Shown: positions 26,246 through 35,409 of the stretch, piece after piece | Position numbering within the stretch: the first letter of the stretch is position 1 | Layout of the letters: each line of letters starts with the position of its first letter | Origin: Fen-999 sp964530115 | GTDB taxonomy: Bacteria > Pseudomonadota > Gammaproteobacteria > Burkholderiales > Rhodocyclaceae | Length of the DNA: 64,000 nt | Direction of reading: 5' to 3' | Assembly (NCBI GenBank): GCA_964530115.1 | Contig: CAZGYD010000192.1 | Location: 20,071 to 84,070, forward strand | Translations under genes and position numbers: made by a program | The notes under the pieces: generated by a model | What the model was told of the DNA's origin: nothing | The model's database searches: none | Seen by the model: the letters and a program-made list of their open reading frames with translations, nothing else

Positions 26246-26986
26246 TCAGACGAAAAAGCCCTTCAAGCGGCTTTCGATGATGCGCGGATTGTCGCCGTTG
26301 GCGATGCCGACGAGGCCGTCGACGTACATCTCGCGGACGGCGACGAGCGACTGGACATGGGCGAGCAGCTTCTTCGCCATCGGCAGGAAGATCAGGTTGG
26401 CCGAGCCGACGCCGTAGATCGTCGCCACGAAGGCGACGGCGATGCCGCTGCCGAGCCGCGCCGGATCGGAGAGGTTTTCCATCACGTGGATGAGGCCCAT
26501 CACGGCTCCGAGGATGCCGATGGTCGGCGCGTAGCCGCCGGCCGATTCCCAGATCTTCGCCGCCTGCTTCATCCGCGTCTCGTAGGCACCGATCTCCACT
26601 TCGAGCACGGAGCGCAGATCGTCGGGTTCCGCGCCGTCGACGAGCAGCTGCAGCCCGCGGCGGACGAACGGGTCGGCGACGGCGGGAATCTGCGCCTCGA
26701 GCGCGAGCAGCCCCTCCTTGCGCGCGATCTGGCTCCAGCCGACCACCTGGGCGATCAGCGCTTCGGGGACGATGCGCGGCGGACTGAACACCCAGCGCGC
26801 CAAGCGCACACCGAGCCGGAAGACCGGCAGCGGGCTTTGCAGCATCACGGCGCCGAGCGTGCCACCGATGACGATGAAGAAGGCCGTGGGTTGCAGCAGC
26901 GAGGCGACGTGTCCGCCTTCGAGGATCTGGCCGACGACGATGGCCAGGACGCCGACGAGCAGCCCGAGGATGCTGATCTTGTCCAC
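26246..26986 (-). CDS. motC: Flagellar stator protein MotC (MotA family)
   Basis: A 246-residue protein with four membrane helices. MotA signatures include GGTLGAVMLQSPLPVF, the cytoplasmic loop (QIPAVADPFVRRGLQLLVDG) and APTIGILGAVMGLIHVMENL before the third helix. It pairs with MotD 11 bp downstream. It differs clearly from MotA at 49556-50413, which is longer and belongs to the other subfamily. Confidence 0.9.
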   Translation of the reverse strand: MDKISILGLLVGVLAIVVGQILEGGHVASLLQPTAFFIVIGGTLGAVMLQSPLPVFRLGVRLARWVFSPPRIVPEALIAQVVGWSQIARKEGLLALEAQIPAVADPFVRRGLQLLVDGAEPDDLRSVLEVEIGAYETRMKQAAKIWESAGGYAPTIGILGAVMGLIHVMENLSDPARLGSGIAVAFVATIYGVGSANLIFLPMAKKLLAHVQSLVAVREMYVDGLVGIANGDNPRIIESRLKGFFV

Positions 26987-26995
26987 GCGGCCCGC

Positions 26996-27763
26996 CTATG
27001 CCCCGGGACGGGCCTTCGGCTTGCGGCCGCGCCGCTTGGCGACCGGCGCCGCCTCGCCCATCTGCGTCGCCGCGCGCAGGCGGGCGATCGCCTGGCTGTG
27101 CAGCTGGCAGACGCGCGATTCGGTGACGCCGAGGATCTCGCCGATCTCCTTGAGGTTGAGGTCTTCGTCGTAATAGAGCGCCATGACCGTCTTCTCGCGC
27201 TCGGGCAGCGCCTCGATACCTTTCAGCAACGCCCGCTTCATGTCCTGGTCCTCGAGCACGGCGAGCGGATCGAGCTCGGGCGAGGCGACGTTGCGGTCGA
27301 GATAGTCGTCGTCCTGGTCGCCGGCGAGGTCTTCGAGATAGACGAGCTGATGGCCGCGGGCGTCCTGCAACAGACGCTGATAGTCGGCGAGCGACATGTC
27401 GAGGCTCGCCGCGAGTTCGCCCTCGGTCGGCGCGCGGCCGTGCTGGTGTTCGAGCCGGTGGATGGCTTCCTCGACGCGGCGCATTTCACGCCTGACACCG
27501 CGCGGCACCCAGTCGTTCTCGCGCAGACCGTCGAGCATGGCGCCGCGGATGCGCTGGACGGCATAGGTTTCGAACTGGGCGCCCATGCCGTCCTCGAAGC
27601 GGTTGATCGCGTCGAGCAGGCCGATCATGCCGTTCTGGACGAGGTCCTCGGCCTGGACGCTGGCAGGCAGCTTGGCCATGAGCTGGAAGGCGAGCCGCTT
27701 GACCAGCTGGGCATACTGCCGAACGAGTTGTTCCTTGTCCTGGGAGCCCTGAGCGGTGTACAT
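26996..27763 (-). CDS. fliA: RNA polymerase sigma-28 factor FliA
   Basis: A 255-residue sigma factor of the flagellar class. Region 2 (KLPASVQAEDLVQNGMIGLL, FETYAVQRIRGAMLDGLREN), region 3 (VRREMRRVEEAIHRLEHQHG) and region 4 (LPEREKTVMALYYDEDLNLK, LGVTESRVCQLHSQAIARLR) are complete. It directs late genes such as flgM and is inhibited by FlgM. A short basic tail (KRRGRKPKARPGA) extends beyond region 4. Confidence 0.97.
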   Translation of the reverse strand: MYTAQGSQDKEQLVRQYAQLVKRLAFQLMAKLPASVQAEDLVQNGMIGLLDAINRFEDGMGAQFETYAVQRIRGAMLDGLRENDWVPRGVRREMRRVEEAIHRLEHQHGRAPTEGELAASLDMSLADYQRLLQDARGHQLVYLEDLAGDQDDDYLDRNVASPELDPLAVLEDQDMKRALLKGIEALPEREKTVMALYYDEDLNLKEIGEILGVTESRVCQLHSQAIARLRAATQMGEAAPVAKRRGRKPKARPGA

Positions 27764-27797
27764 GGCTGTCTGTCCGGGTTTGCGCAGCCTCGGCCAA

Positions 27798-28622
27798 CTA
27801 TAGCATCGAATCGGCGAGGGCCGCCCGTGCCGTTGTCATCGTCGGCAGAGCCGATGGTACCTCTTCGGCCGGGTCATCGATGGCCGGCGGCAGGCCGTGG
27901 ATCAGGGCCTCGGCGAGGTTGCCGGTCACCGGTGCCGCCGCGGCGCCAAGCCATTCGAGGCGGACCCCGAGGTGTTCGCGGGCAACGCGGCGCATGTTGC
28001 CAAACACCGCGCGCGCCTCCTCGGCCGAGCGGGCGCGGGTCACCGCGACGTGAAAGATTCCGCGGCCGTGGTCGTGGGCGATGCGCTTGACGAGCGCATA
28101 GGCGTGCGTGATCGCCGCGGCCTGTGCCGCAACCACCACGACCATGTGCCGCGCCATGGCCGCCACGGGCGAGAGCAGCCCGCCGCGCCGGCTCGCACAG
28201 TCGATGAGGACGAACGCGGCGCCTTGCTGCATCTCGCGCAGGGCGGCGGCCAGCCGCCTGATAGCGGGCTCGCCCGCGCGGTCGAGCTCGCGCGCCGCGC
28301 GCGAAGCCGGAACGATGCGCACCAGCGGCGCCGCGTCGACCACCACCTGGGCAAGGCTGCGGTCGCCCCGGGCGACGTTGAACAGATCGCCACGGGCAGC
28401 GAGGCCGAAGGCGGCGAGCGCATTGTCGGGCGCCGGGTTCTCGTCGACGATGACTACACCATGACCCGCCGAAGCGAGCGCCACCGCCGTCTGCACGACC
28501 AGCGCGCCGCGTCCGGAGGTCTCGCGGCCGGAGGCGAACGCGACCACCTGCGGCGACCGGCTTCCGAACAGCCGGCGCAGGCCGTCGGCCTGGTCTCCAC
28601 GCCAGAGCCGATGCTCAGCCAA
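27798..28622 (-). CDS. flhG: FlhG-like flagellar number regulator with degenerate P-loop
   Basis: A 274-residue MinD/ParA-type protein. The N-terminus has the FlhG signature DQADGLRRLF. The strand-loop where the ATPase P-loop should be (about 31-40, SGRETSGRGA) lacks the canonical Lys residues, so ATP binding may be weak or absent. Start is TTG at 28622 with GGGAG upstream, overlapping flhF by 8 bp; no ATG or GTG fits. The flhF-flhG-fliA order supports the identity. Confidence 0.82.
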   Translation of the reverse strand: MAEHRLWRGDQADGLRRLFGSRSPQVVAFASGRETSGRGALVVQTAVALASAGHGVVIVDENPAPDNALAAFGLAARGDLFNVARGDRSLAQVVVDAAPLVRIVPASRAARELDRAGEPAIRRLAAALREMQQGAAFVLIDCASRRGGLLSPVAAMARHMVVVVAAQAAAITHAYALVKRIAHDHGRGIFHVAVTRARSAEEARAVFGNMRRVAREHLGVRLEWLGAAAAPVTGNLAEALIHGLPPAIDDPAEEVPSALPTMTTARAALADSML

Positions 28623-30114
28623 GATTCGCTCCCAGCGGCGAGGCGGCCTTCGACTGCTGAGCGAGCAGCATGCCCACCTCGTCGCCCTTCAAGCGGTGGG
28701 GTGAATGCTCGGGCGGCAGACGGAAGGCGCGATGGAGCAGGTAGTTGCGGTTGGGCAGGTGGAGATCCTCGGGCACACGCTGGCCGTTGGCGATGTAGGC
28801 AAGCAGCAGGCCGTGACGGACGAGGACATCGAGAGCCGGCCCGAGCGAGGCCGCTTCATCGACCTTGGTGAGGATGCAGCCGGCCAGGTCGTCGCCGGAA
28901 TAGGCGCGGACGACATCGTCCAGGGTATCGCCGCGGGCGCCGGCATTGAGCAGCAGCAGCCGGCGGACCTGGCCCGCCCGCGCGAGCATCGCCGCCTGCT
29001 CGGCGACCATGCGGTCGCGCTGGCTCATGCCCACGGTGTCGATGAGGATCATGTGCTTGTCGCGCAGGTCGACCAAGGTGCGCCGCAGATCCTCGCTGTC
29101 GCGGACGACGTGCACCGGCACGCCGAGGATGCGGCCGTAGATGCGCAATTGTTCGTGCGCGCCGATCCGGTAGCCGTCGGTGGTGAGCAGTGCCAGCCGG
29201 TCGGCGCCATAGCGGACGACACAGCGTGCGGCGAGCTTGGCCGTGGTCGTGGTCTTGCCGACGCCCGTGGGGCCGACGAGGGCGAAGACGCCGCCTTCCT
29301 CGATGAAGTCGTTCTCGGCGGTGAGGGTGCGCAGGCGCCGGTTGACGGCGTTGGCGAGCCACTTCCGGCCGTCGGCGGCAACGAGCGTCTGCGGCAGCTC
29401 GTCGATCAGTCGCCGCGCCAGCGCGCTGGAAAAGCCGGCATCGAGCAATTCGCCGAGCAGCATCGCCTGCGTCGGGCTCTGGCGCGACAACTCGCCCCAG
29501 GCAAACCCGGCCAGCTGCCGTTCGAGCAGGGCCTTGATCGTCTGCATCTCGCTCATCAGCTGAGCCACCTGGGGCTCGACGGACGGGGTGGCGGCCGCCG
29601 ACGGCGACGGGCCACGAGGCTGCGCTTCGTCCTGCGGCCCGCCGCGGACCGCCGCTTCCCGGCGGCTGGCCTCCTCGCCGAAACTCAGCCGTGGTAACAC
29701 GCCAGCCTCGTCGGCCGCCGCCCGGAGCGTGGCGGCAACGGTCTCTGCCGAGGGGATTTGCCGTTCGTCGCGCGGCGGCAGCGGCCGCAGGCGCGGCCGG
29801 GCCTCATCCCGATCGACGACGGGCGGCTGCCAGGGCCGGAACGGCACCTGCGCCTGCGCCTTGGCCGAGAGACTCACGGTGTAGTCGGCCTCGTCGGCGC
29901 CGGCCGCCGGCGGACGCGGAGTTTGCCGCGGCGTGCCGCCTGGCGCCTTCGCCGCGACTTCGAGCGCATCGAGGCTGTCCGGCGACATGGCCGTGATTTC
30001 GACGCCCTCCGGCACGGACTTGTTGGCGACGACGATGGCATCCGGTCCCAACGCCTCCTTGACGCGGCGCAGGGCCTCGCGGGCAGTGGGAGCGACGAAG
30101 CGCTTGATGGTCAT
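28615..30114 (-). CDS. flhF: Flagellar placement GTPase FlhF
   Basis: A 499-residue SRP-type GTPase. The basic N-terminal B domain (MTIKRFVAPTAREALRRVKE) is followed by a long low-complexity linker (about 55-180). The N domain then leads into the G domain with P-loop GPTGVGKTT (281-289), DxxG-type loop (LIDTVGMSQRD) and TKVDEA. FlhF decides where flagella form. Its ATG overlaps the flhA stop. Linker residues 137-147 come from a dispersed repeat. Confidence 0.95.
   Translation of the reverse strand: MTIKRFVAPTAREALRRVKEALGPDAIVVANKSVPEGVEITAMSPDSLDALEVAAKAPGGTPRQTPRPPAAGADEADYTVSLSAKAQAQVPFRPWQPPVVDRDEARPRLRPLPPRDERQIPSAETVAATLRAAADEAGVLPRLSFGEEASRREAAVRGGPQDEAQPRGPSPSAAATPSVEPQVAQLMSEMQTIKALLERQLAGFAWGELSRQSPTQAMLLGELLDAGFSSALARRLIDELPQTLVAADGRKWLANAVNRRLRTLTAENDFIEEGGVFALVGPTGVGKTTTTAKLAARCVVRYGADRLALLTTDGYRIGAHEQLRIYGRILGVPVHVVRDSEDLRRTLVDLRDKHMILIDTVGMSQRDRMVAEQAAMLARAGQVRRLLLLNAGARGDTLDDVVRAYSGDDLAGCILTKVDEAASLGPALDVLVRHGLLLAYIANGQRVPEDLHLPNRNYLLHRAFRLPPEHSPHRLKGDEVGMLLAQQSKAASPLGANLG
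29678..29707 (-). repeat. Dispersed 28-bp repeat, copy 7 (inside flhF)
   Basis: GCCGAAACTCAGCCGTGGTA followed by ACACGCCAGC: a consensus copy. On the coding strand it reads AGVLPRLSFG, including a TTA codon that is rare in this GC-rich gene. It lies in the disordered B-N linker. Confidence 0.88.
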
Positions 30115-32204
30115 GTCCTGGCTCCGATGACGGTCGTGACCTTGATGGTCCGGGTTTCAGGGATCTCGGCGTTGGCGAGCACCTTCAGGGAGGGCCACGC
30201 GCGCCGCAGGAATCGGGAAAGTAGCCAGCGCAGGTTGCCCGGCACGAGCAGTACCGCCGGCAGGCCCAGCTCCTCCTGCCGCTGGGCCGCCTTCGCAGTC
30301 TCGGCGAGCAGCGCGTCGGCGAGCCCCGGCTCGATGCCCGAGGCGCTGCCGCCGGCGCCCTGAACAGCCTGGGCGAGGATCCGCTCCAGCGCCGGCTCCA
30401 GCGCCATGACCTGGATCTCCGGGCCCGAGGGGAACAGCTGCTGGACGATGGCCCGGCCCAGCGCGATGCGCACCTGGGCGGTGAGTTCGACCGGATCCTG
30501 GGTGCGCACGGCATGCTCGGCAAGCACGTCGATGATGGTGCGCATGTCGCGGATGTTGACACCGTCTTCGAGCAGGTTCTGCAGCACGCGCTGGACCGTG
30601 GTGAGCGGCAGCTGCTTGGGCACCAGATCCTCGACGAGCTTCGGATTGTCCTTGGCGATGTGGTCGAGCAGCTGCTGCGTCTCCTGCCGGCCGAGCAGCT
30701 CGGCCGCATGCGCGTGGATCAGGTGATTGAGATGCGTGGCGATCACCGTGCTGGCATCGACGACCGTGTAGCCCATCGCGTGCGCCTGATCGCGCAGCGC
30801 CGCCTCGATCCAGACCGCCGGCAGCCCGAAGGCCGGATCCTGGGTCTTCGTCCCCGGCAGGGTGCCGGTGACCCGGCCAGGATTGATCGCCAGGTACATG
30901 CCCGGATGGGCCTCGCCGCTGCCCAGCTCGACGCCCTTGAGCGTGATCCGGTAAGCGTTCGGCTTGAGTTCGAGATTGTCGCGGATATGCACCGGCGCGG
31001 AGAGAAAGCCGACGTCGGCGGCGAACTTCTTGCGCAGGCCGCGGATGCGCTTGAGCAGTTCCCCGTCCTGGGCGCGATCGACGAGCGGGATCAGCCGGTA
31101 GCCGACCTCGAGCCCGAGGACGTCGACGGGCGTGACGTCGGCCCAGCTGGCCTCGAGCCCCTCGGCCGGCGGCTCCGCGACCGCCGGCGCGGCCGCGCGG
31201 GTGAGCGCCTCGGCGGCGCGCTTTTTGGCGAGCCACCAGGCCAGGCCGCCGATGGCGCCGGCAAGCAACAGAAAAACGAAGTTCGGCATGCCCGGAATGA
31301 GTCCCAGCACCCCGAGGATGCCGGCCGTCAGGACCATCACGGCCGGGTTGCCGAACACCTGGCCGATGAACTGGTGGCCGAGGTCGCCCTCGCCGTCGCC
31401 GACGCGCGTGACCACGAGGCCCGCCGCGGTCGAGATGATCAGCGCGGGAATCTGGGCGACGAGGCCATCGCCGATGGTCAGCAACGTGTAGTTGCGCGCG
31501 GCCATGCCCGCTTCCATGTTGTGCTGGAGGATGCCGACCACGAGGCCGCCGAGGATGTTGATGACGAGGATAAGGATGCCGGCGATCGCGTCGCCGCGGA
31601 CGAACTTCGACGCGCCGTCCATGGCCCCGTAGAAATCCGACTCGCGCGCGATTTCCGCGCGCCGGCGGCGCGCCTCGTCCTCGCCGATCAGGCCGGCGTT
31701 GAGGTCGGCATCGATGGCCATCTGCTTGCCGGGCATCGCATCGAGGGTGAAGCGCGCCGAGACCTCGGCGATCCGGCCGGCGCCCTTGGTGATGACGACG
31801 AAGTTGATGATCGTCAGGATGACGAAGACGACGATGCCGACCGTGTAATTGCCGCCGACGAGGAAGTGGCCGAAGGCCTCGATGACCTTGCCGGCCGCGT
31901 CCGGGCCGGTATGGCCGTGGAGCAGCACCACGCGCGTCGAGGCGACGTTGAGGCTGAGCCGCAGCAGCGTCGTCACCAGCAGCACGGTCGGAAAGATCGA
32001 GAAGTCGAGCGGCTTCTGCGCGTACATGGCGACCAGCAGCACCATGACCGCCAGCGCGATGTTGAAGGTGAAGAAGAGATCGAGCGCGAAGGTCGGCAGC
32101 GGCAGCACCATCATCGACAGGATGACGATGATCAGCGCCGGCGCAGCGAGCGCCTTGAGGTTGCCCCGGTTGACCACGCCGGCGAGCGCGAAGCTACCGT
32201 TCAT
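30111..32204 (-). CDS. flhA: Flagellar export protein FlhA
   Basis: A 697-residue export-gate protein. The N-terminal half has about eight membrane helices, with signatures such as TTLLRLSLNVASTRVVLLHG and the FHIPEP-like loop (SARFTLDAMPGKQMAIDADL). The C-terminal half is the cytoplasmic ring that binds substrate-chaperone complexes. It overlaps flhB (ATGA) and flhF (ATGA). Confidence 0.97.
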   Translation of the reverse strand: MNGSFALAGVVNRGNLKALAAPALIIVILSMMVLPLPTFALDLFFTFNIALAVMVLLVAMYAQKPLDFSIFPTVLLVTTLLRLSLNVASTRVVLLHGHTGPDAAGKVIEAFGHFLVGGNYTVGIVVFVILTIINFVVITKGAGRIAEVSARFTLDAMPGKQMAIDADLNAGLIGEDEARRRRAEIARESDFYGAMDGASKFVRGDAIAGILILVINILGGLVVGILQHNMEAGMAARNYTLLTIGDGLVAQIPALIISTAAGLVVTRVGDGEGDLGHQFIGQVFGNPAVMVLTAGILGVLGLIPGMPNFVFLLLAGAIGGLAWWLAKKRAAEALTRAAAPAVAEPPAEGLEASWADVTPVDVLGLEVGYRLIPLVDRAQDGELLKRIRGLRKKFAADVGFLSAPVHIRDNLELKPNAYRITLKGVELGSGEAHPGMYLAINPGRVTGTLPGTKTQDPAFGLPAVWIEAALRDQAHAMGYTVVDASTVIATHLNHLIHAHAAELLGRQETQQLLDHIAKDNPKLVEDLVPKQLPLTTVQRVLQNLLEDGVNIRDMRTIIDVLAEHAVRTQDPVELTAQVRIALGRAIVQQLFPSGPEIQVMALEPALERILAQAVQGAGGSASGIEPGLADALLAETAKAAQRQEELGLPAVLLVPGNLRWLLSRFLRRAWPSLKVLANAEIPETRTIKVTTVIGART

Positions 32205-33364
32205 GCGGCGACTCCGGCGGATTCAACGGGCTCGCCGGGGTCCATGCCGGGCGGGATGCTGAGCCGTTCCGGCGGCGACGGTGGCGTGCCGCTTCCGGCG
32301 GCGAGATATTGGTCGAGCCGATAGACGTAAGCCAGCACCTCGGCCACGGCGGTGTAGAGCGCGGCCGGGATCTGCTCGCCGATCTCGGCGTGACGGTAGA
32401 GCGCACGCGCCAGCGGCGGCGCCTCCAGCACCGGCACCCGGTGCTCCGCCGCGAGGGAGCGGATCTTCTCGGCGACGAGATTCATGCCCTTGGCGACCAC
32501 CTCGGGGGCGTTCATGCGCTCGCGGTCGTAGCGCAGCGCCACGGCGTAATGGGTCGGGTTGGTGACGACGACATCGGCCTTGGGCACCTCGGCCATCATC
32601 CGCTTGCGCGCCATCGCCCGCTGCTGGCTGCGGATGCGCGCCTTGAGCTGTGGGTCGCCCTCGAGCTCCTTGAGCTCCTGCTTGAGTTCCTGGCGCGTCA
32701 TGCGCAGGCCGGCGTAGTAACGCCAGAGCTGGAAGGGCACGTCGATGGCGGCGATGACCGCCAGACCGGCCAGCAGCGCCAGCGCGGCGAAGACGAGCAG
32801 ATCGGCGAAGGCCGGCAGGGCCGCATCGACGGACTGGAGGGCGAGGCCGAAGAGCCGGTCCCGCTCGCGGCTGACGATCCAGAGAATCACGCCGGCCACG
32901 AGCAGCGCCTTGAGAATGGCCTTGACCAGCTCACCGAGGCTGTGCCACGAGGCCATCCGCTTGATGCCCTGCATCGGGTTCATGCGCGAGGCACGGGGGA
33001 CGAGCGCCTTGGGCGAGAAACGCCAGCCACCGAGGACGAAGGGCGTCGCGATCGCCGCAACCAGGGTAAGGAGGAACACCGGCGCGGCGACGAGCAGCGC
33101 TTCGCCGGACAAACTGACGAAAGACTCGATCATCGCCTGGGGGTCGAAGGCGGCCTTGCGCTCGAAAGTCAGCCCCTGACTGACGATGCCACCGGCGCGC
33201 TGCGCCAGCCATTGTCCGAACCCCCAGAAGCCACCCACGGCGGCCGCCATGACGAGAAAGGCCATGAGCTCGCGCGATTGCGGAACCTGGCCTTCCTCGC
33301 GCGCCTTCTCCAGCCGCCGCGGTGATGGTGGTTCGGTACGTTCGAGATCGCTCTCTTCAGCCAA
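32201..33364 (-). CDS. flhB: Flagellar export switch protein FlhB
   Basis: A 387-residue protein: four membrane helices, then a cytoplasmic domain with the autocleavage site NPTH (VVVTNPTHYAVALRYD), which switches export from hook to filament substrates. I place the start at TTG 33364 (MAEESDLERTEPPSPRRLEK) because GGAGGAGG lies just upstream and homology begins there. The C-terminal tail is Pro-rich. A near-perfect palindrome sits immediately upstream of the ribosome-binding site. Confidence 0.95.
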   Translation of the reverse strand: MAEESDLERTEPPSPRRLEKAREEGQVPQSRELMAFLVMAAAVGGFWGFGQWLAQRAGGIVSQGLTFERKAAFDPQAMIESFVSLSGEALLVAAPVFLLTLVAAIATPFVLGGWRFSPKALVPRASRMNPMQGIKRMASWHSLGELVKAILKALLVAGVILWIVSRERDRLFGLALQSVDAALPAFADLLVFAALALLAGLAVIAAIDVPFQLWRYYAGLRMTRQELKQELKELEGDPQLKARIRSQQRAMARKRMMAEVPKADVVVTNPTHYAVALRYDRERMNAPEVVAKGMNLVAEKIRSLAAEHRVPVLEAPPLARALYRHAEIGEQIPAALYTAVAEVLAYVYRLDQYLAAGSGTPPSPPERLSIPPGMDPGEPVESAGVAA

Positions 33365-33380
33365 TGCCGGCCTCCTCCAT

Positions 33381-33399
33381 GGCGGCAATTATTGCCGCC
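33381..33399. promoter_or_regulatory. Palindrome upstream of flhB (CGGCAATTATTGCCG core)
   Basis: GGCGGCAAT-T-ATTGCCGCC: 9-bp perfect arms around one base, 17 bp before the flhB start and touching its ribosome-binding site. It shares 14 of 15 core bases with the site between flgB and flgA. It could be an operator, or in the RNA a hairpin limiting flhB translation. Confidence 0.55.
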
Positions 33400-33468
33400 C
33401 CGGACGAGGACTATGGGGCGATTAAGGCAGGATTAGGCGGGCTATTCGAACGGGCGATCGTACCGATG

Positions 33469-35388
33469 TCAGGCCGCGAGGCTCGCGCCCGGAAGGAAAA
33501 TCGAACGTGGCACGCCCCGGGGCGGGGCGATGCCGGCCAAAAGCTCCTTCAGATCGAGGATCAGGACGATCTGGCCGTTCGAGAGGGTGGTCACGCCGGC
33601 GACCCCCTTCGGGCGGAAATCGTCGAGCGACTTGATCACGGCGTCTTCCCGGCCCATGAAGCCATCAATGGCCAGAATGAAGGTGCTCTCCGAGGTCTGC
33701 ATGAGCACCCCGTATTCGGGCACGCGCTCCTGCGGCCAGCCGAGCAGCCAAGAGAGCGGGTAGATCGGCATCACCTCGCCGCGGACGACCATGGTCGCGC
33801 GCCCGCCGACTTCCTGCACCTGGTTCGCCTCGACCGGCAGGATTTCCCGGACCATCGACAGGGGCACGGCGAAGGGCTGCTCGCCGAGCTGCACGAGAAG
33901 CACGGGCAGGATGGCCAGCGTCAGCGGCAGCGAAATGATGAAGGAGGTGCCCTTGCCCGCGGTCGAGCGGATCTCGATCGAGCCGTTCAGCTTCTGGATG
34001 TTGGTCTTGACGACATCCATGCCGACGCCGCGCCCGGACACGTCCGAGGCAACCTCCTTGGTCGAGAACCCGGGCAGGAAGACGAGGCCGAAGCTCTGGC
34101 GCTCGTCCATGGTATTGGCTTCCTCGTCGGTGATGAGGCCCTTTTCGACCGCCTTGGCCCGCAGCCGCTCGGGGTTCATGCCCCGCCCGTCGTCGGCGAC
34201 GACGATGACGATGTGATCGCCCTCCTGGCGGGCCTCCAGGCGCACCTCGGACTTCTCCGGCTTGCCGGCGGCGAGGCGCTCCGCCGGCGTCTCGACCCCG
34301 TGATCGACGGCATTGCGGATCAGGTGGATGATCGGATCCGAGAGATCCTCGATCATGGTCTTGTCGATCTCGGTCTCCTCACCGGAGAGGACGAGCTCGA
34401 CGTCCTTGCCGAGATTGCGGGCGAGATCGCGGGCGATGCGCGGGTATTTCTGGAACAGCCGGCCGATCGGCTGCATCCGCGTCTTCATCACCGCGTTCTG
34501 CAGATCGGAGACCAAGAGGTCGAGCTGACTCACGGCCTGATCCAGGGCATGCAGCGTCTCTGTGTCGGTGCGGCCGTTGAGGATCTCGGAACGCAGCGAG
34601 TTGAGCCGGTTCTTGGTCAGGCCGATTTCGCCCGAAAGGTTCAGCACCTGGTCGAGCCGCGCGGTGTCGACGCGGATGCCGGTGTCGCGCACCCGCTCCG
34701 AGTCGCGGCGTCCGGTCGGCCCCTGGTAACCCGGCTTGTCGGATGCCCGGCGGCCAATCGCGCGCTGGATGACCTGCTCCGGCGTCTCGCCGGAGACGTC
34801 GTGATGCATCACCGGACCACCTGGCGCATCGGCAGCCACGGGGGCCGGCGCGGCCGCTGGGGCCGCCGGGGCCGCCCCGGCGCCCGACTGCACGCCAGCG
34901 AGGGCGCGGAAGAAGCCGTCCCAGTCGGGACCGCCCTCCGCGCCGGCCATCGCCGCCGGCGCGGCGACGGGTGCAGGCGCCGCAGAACGGGGCATTTCAC
35001 CGGCGATTGCGGTCCGCAGATTCGCAAGCAGGGAGGGCGCCGCGGGCGGCGGCTGCACGCCCCGTTCGAGGTGTTCGAACATTCCGCGCACACCCGCCGT
35101 GGCGGCGAGCACGACGTCCATGACCTCACGGGTGACCTCGAGTTCGCCGTTGCGCAGCTTGTCGAAGAGGTTTTCGGTCAGATGGCAGAGCGTGACCAGC
35201 TCCGTCGCGTTGAGGAAGCCGGCCCCGCCCTTGATCGTGTGGAAGCCGCGGAAGATCTCGTGGAGCAGCGCGCGGTCGTGCGGATTCTTCTCCAGGTCGA
35301 CGAGCTTGTTGTCGACCTCGGACAGCAGGTCGGTGGCCTCGACGAGGAAATCCTGCAGCAGGTCTTCCATGCCGGCAAAGTCGCTCAT
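33469..35388 (-). CDS. cheA: Chemotaxis histidine kinase CheA (first copy)
   Basis: A 639-residue kinase. HPt domain with the phosphorylated His (H50 in FHTIKGGAGF), an Ala/Pro-rich linker (about 120-230), dimerisation helices, an ATPase domain (HLIRNAVDHGVETPAERLAA; DDGRGMNPERL; GRGVGMDVVK) and a CheW-like tail. A discrete CheY-binding P2 domain is not evident. It lies next to cheZ and cheY, so it may drive the motor CheY. A second, divergent cheA is at 45012-46988. Confidence 0.95.
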   Translation of the reverse strand: MSDFAGMEDLLQDFLVEATDLLSEVDNKLVDLEKNPHDRALLHEIFRGFHTIKGGAGFLNATELVTLCHLTENLFDKLRNGELEVTREVMDVVLAATAGVRGMFEHLERGVQPPPAAPSLLANLRTAIAGEMPRSAAPAPVAAPAAMAGAEGGPDWDGFFRALAGVQSGAGAAPAAPAAAPAPVAADAPGGPVMHHDVSGETPEQVIQRAIGRRASDKPGYQGPTGRRDSERVRDTGIRVDTARLDQVLNLSGEIGLTKNRLNSLRSEILNGRTDTETLHALDQAVSQLDLLVSDLQNAVMKTRMQPIGRLFQKYPRIARDLARNLGKDVELVLSGEETEIDKTMIEDLSDPIIHLIRNAVDHGVETPAERLAAGKPEKSEVRLEARQEGDHIVIVVADDGRGMNPERLRAKAVEKGLITDEEANTMDERQSFGLVFLPGFSTKEVASDVSGRGVGMDVVKTNIQKLNGSIEIRSTAGKGTSFIISLPLTLAILPVLLVQLGEQPFAVPLSMVREILPVEANQVQEVGGRATMVVRGEVMPIYPLSWLLGWPQERVPEYGVLMQTSESTFILAIDGFMGREDAVIKSLDDFRPKGVAGVTTLSNGQIVLILDLKELLAGIAPPRGVPRSIFLPGASLAA

Positions 35389-35409
35389 GCCGTCCTCCCT
35401 TTCGTCTGC

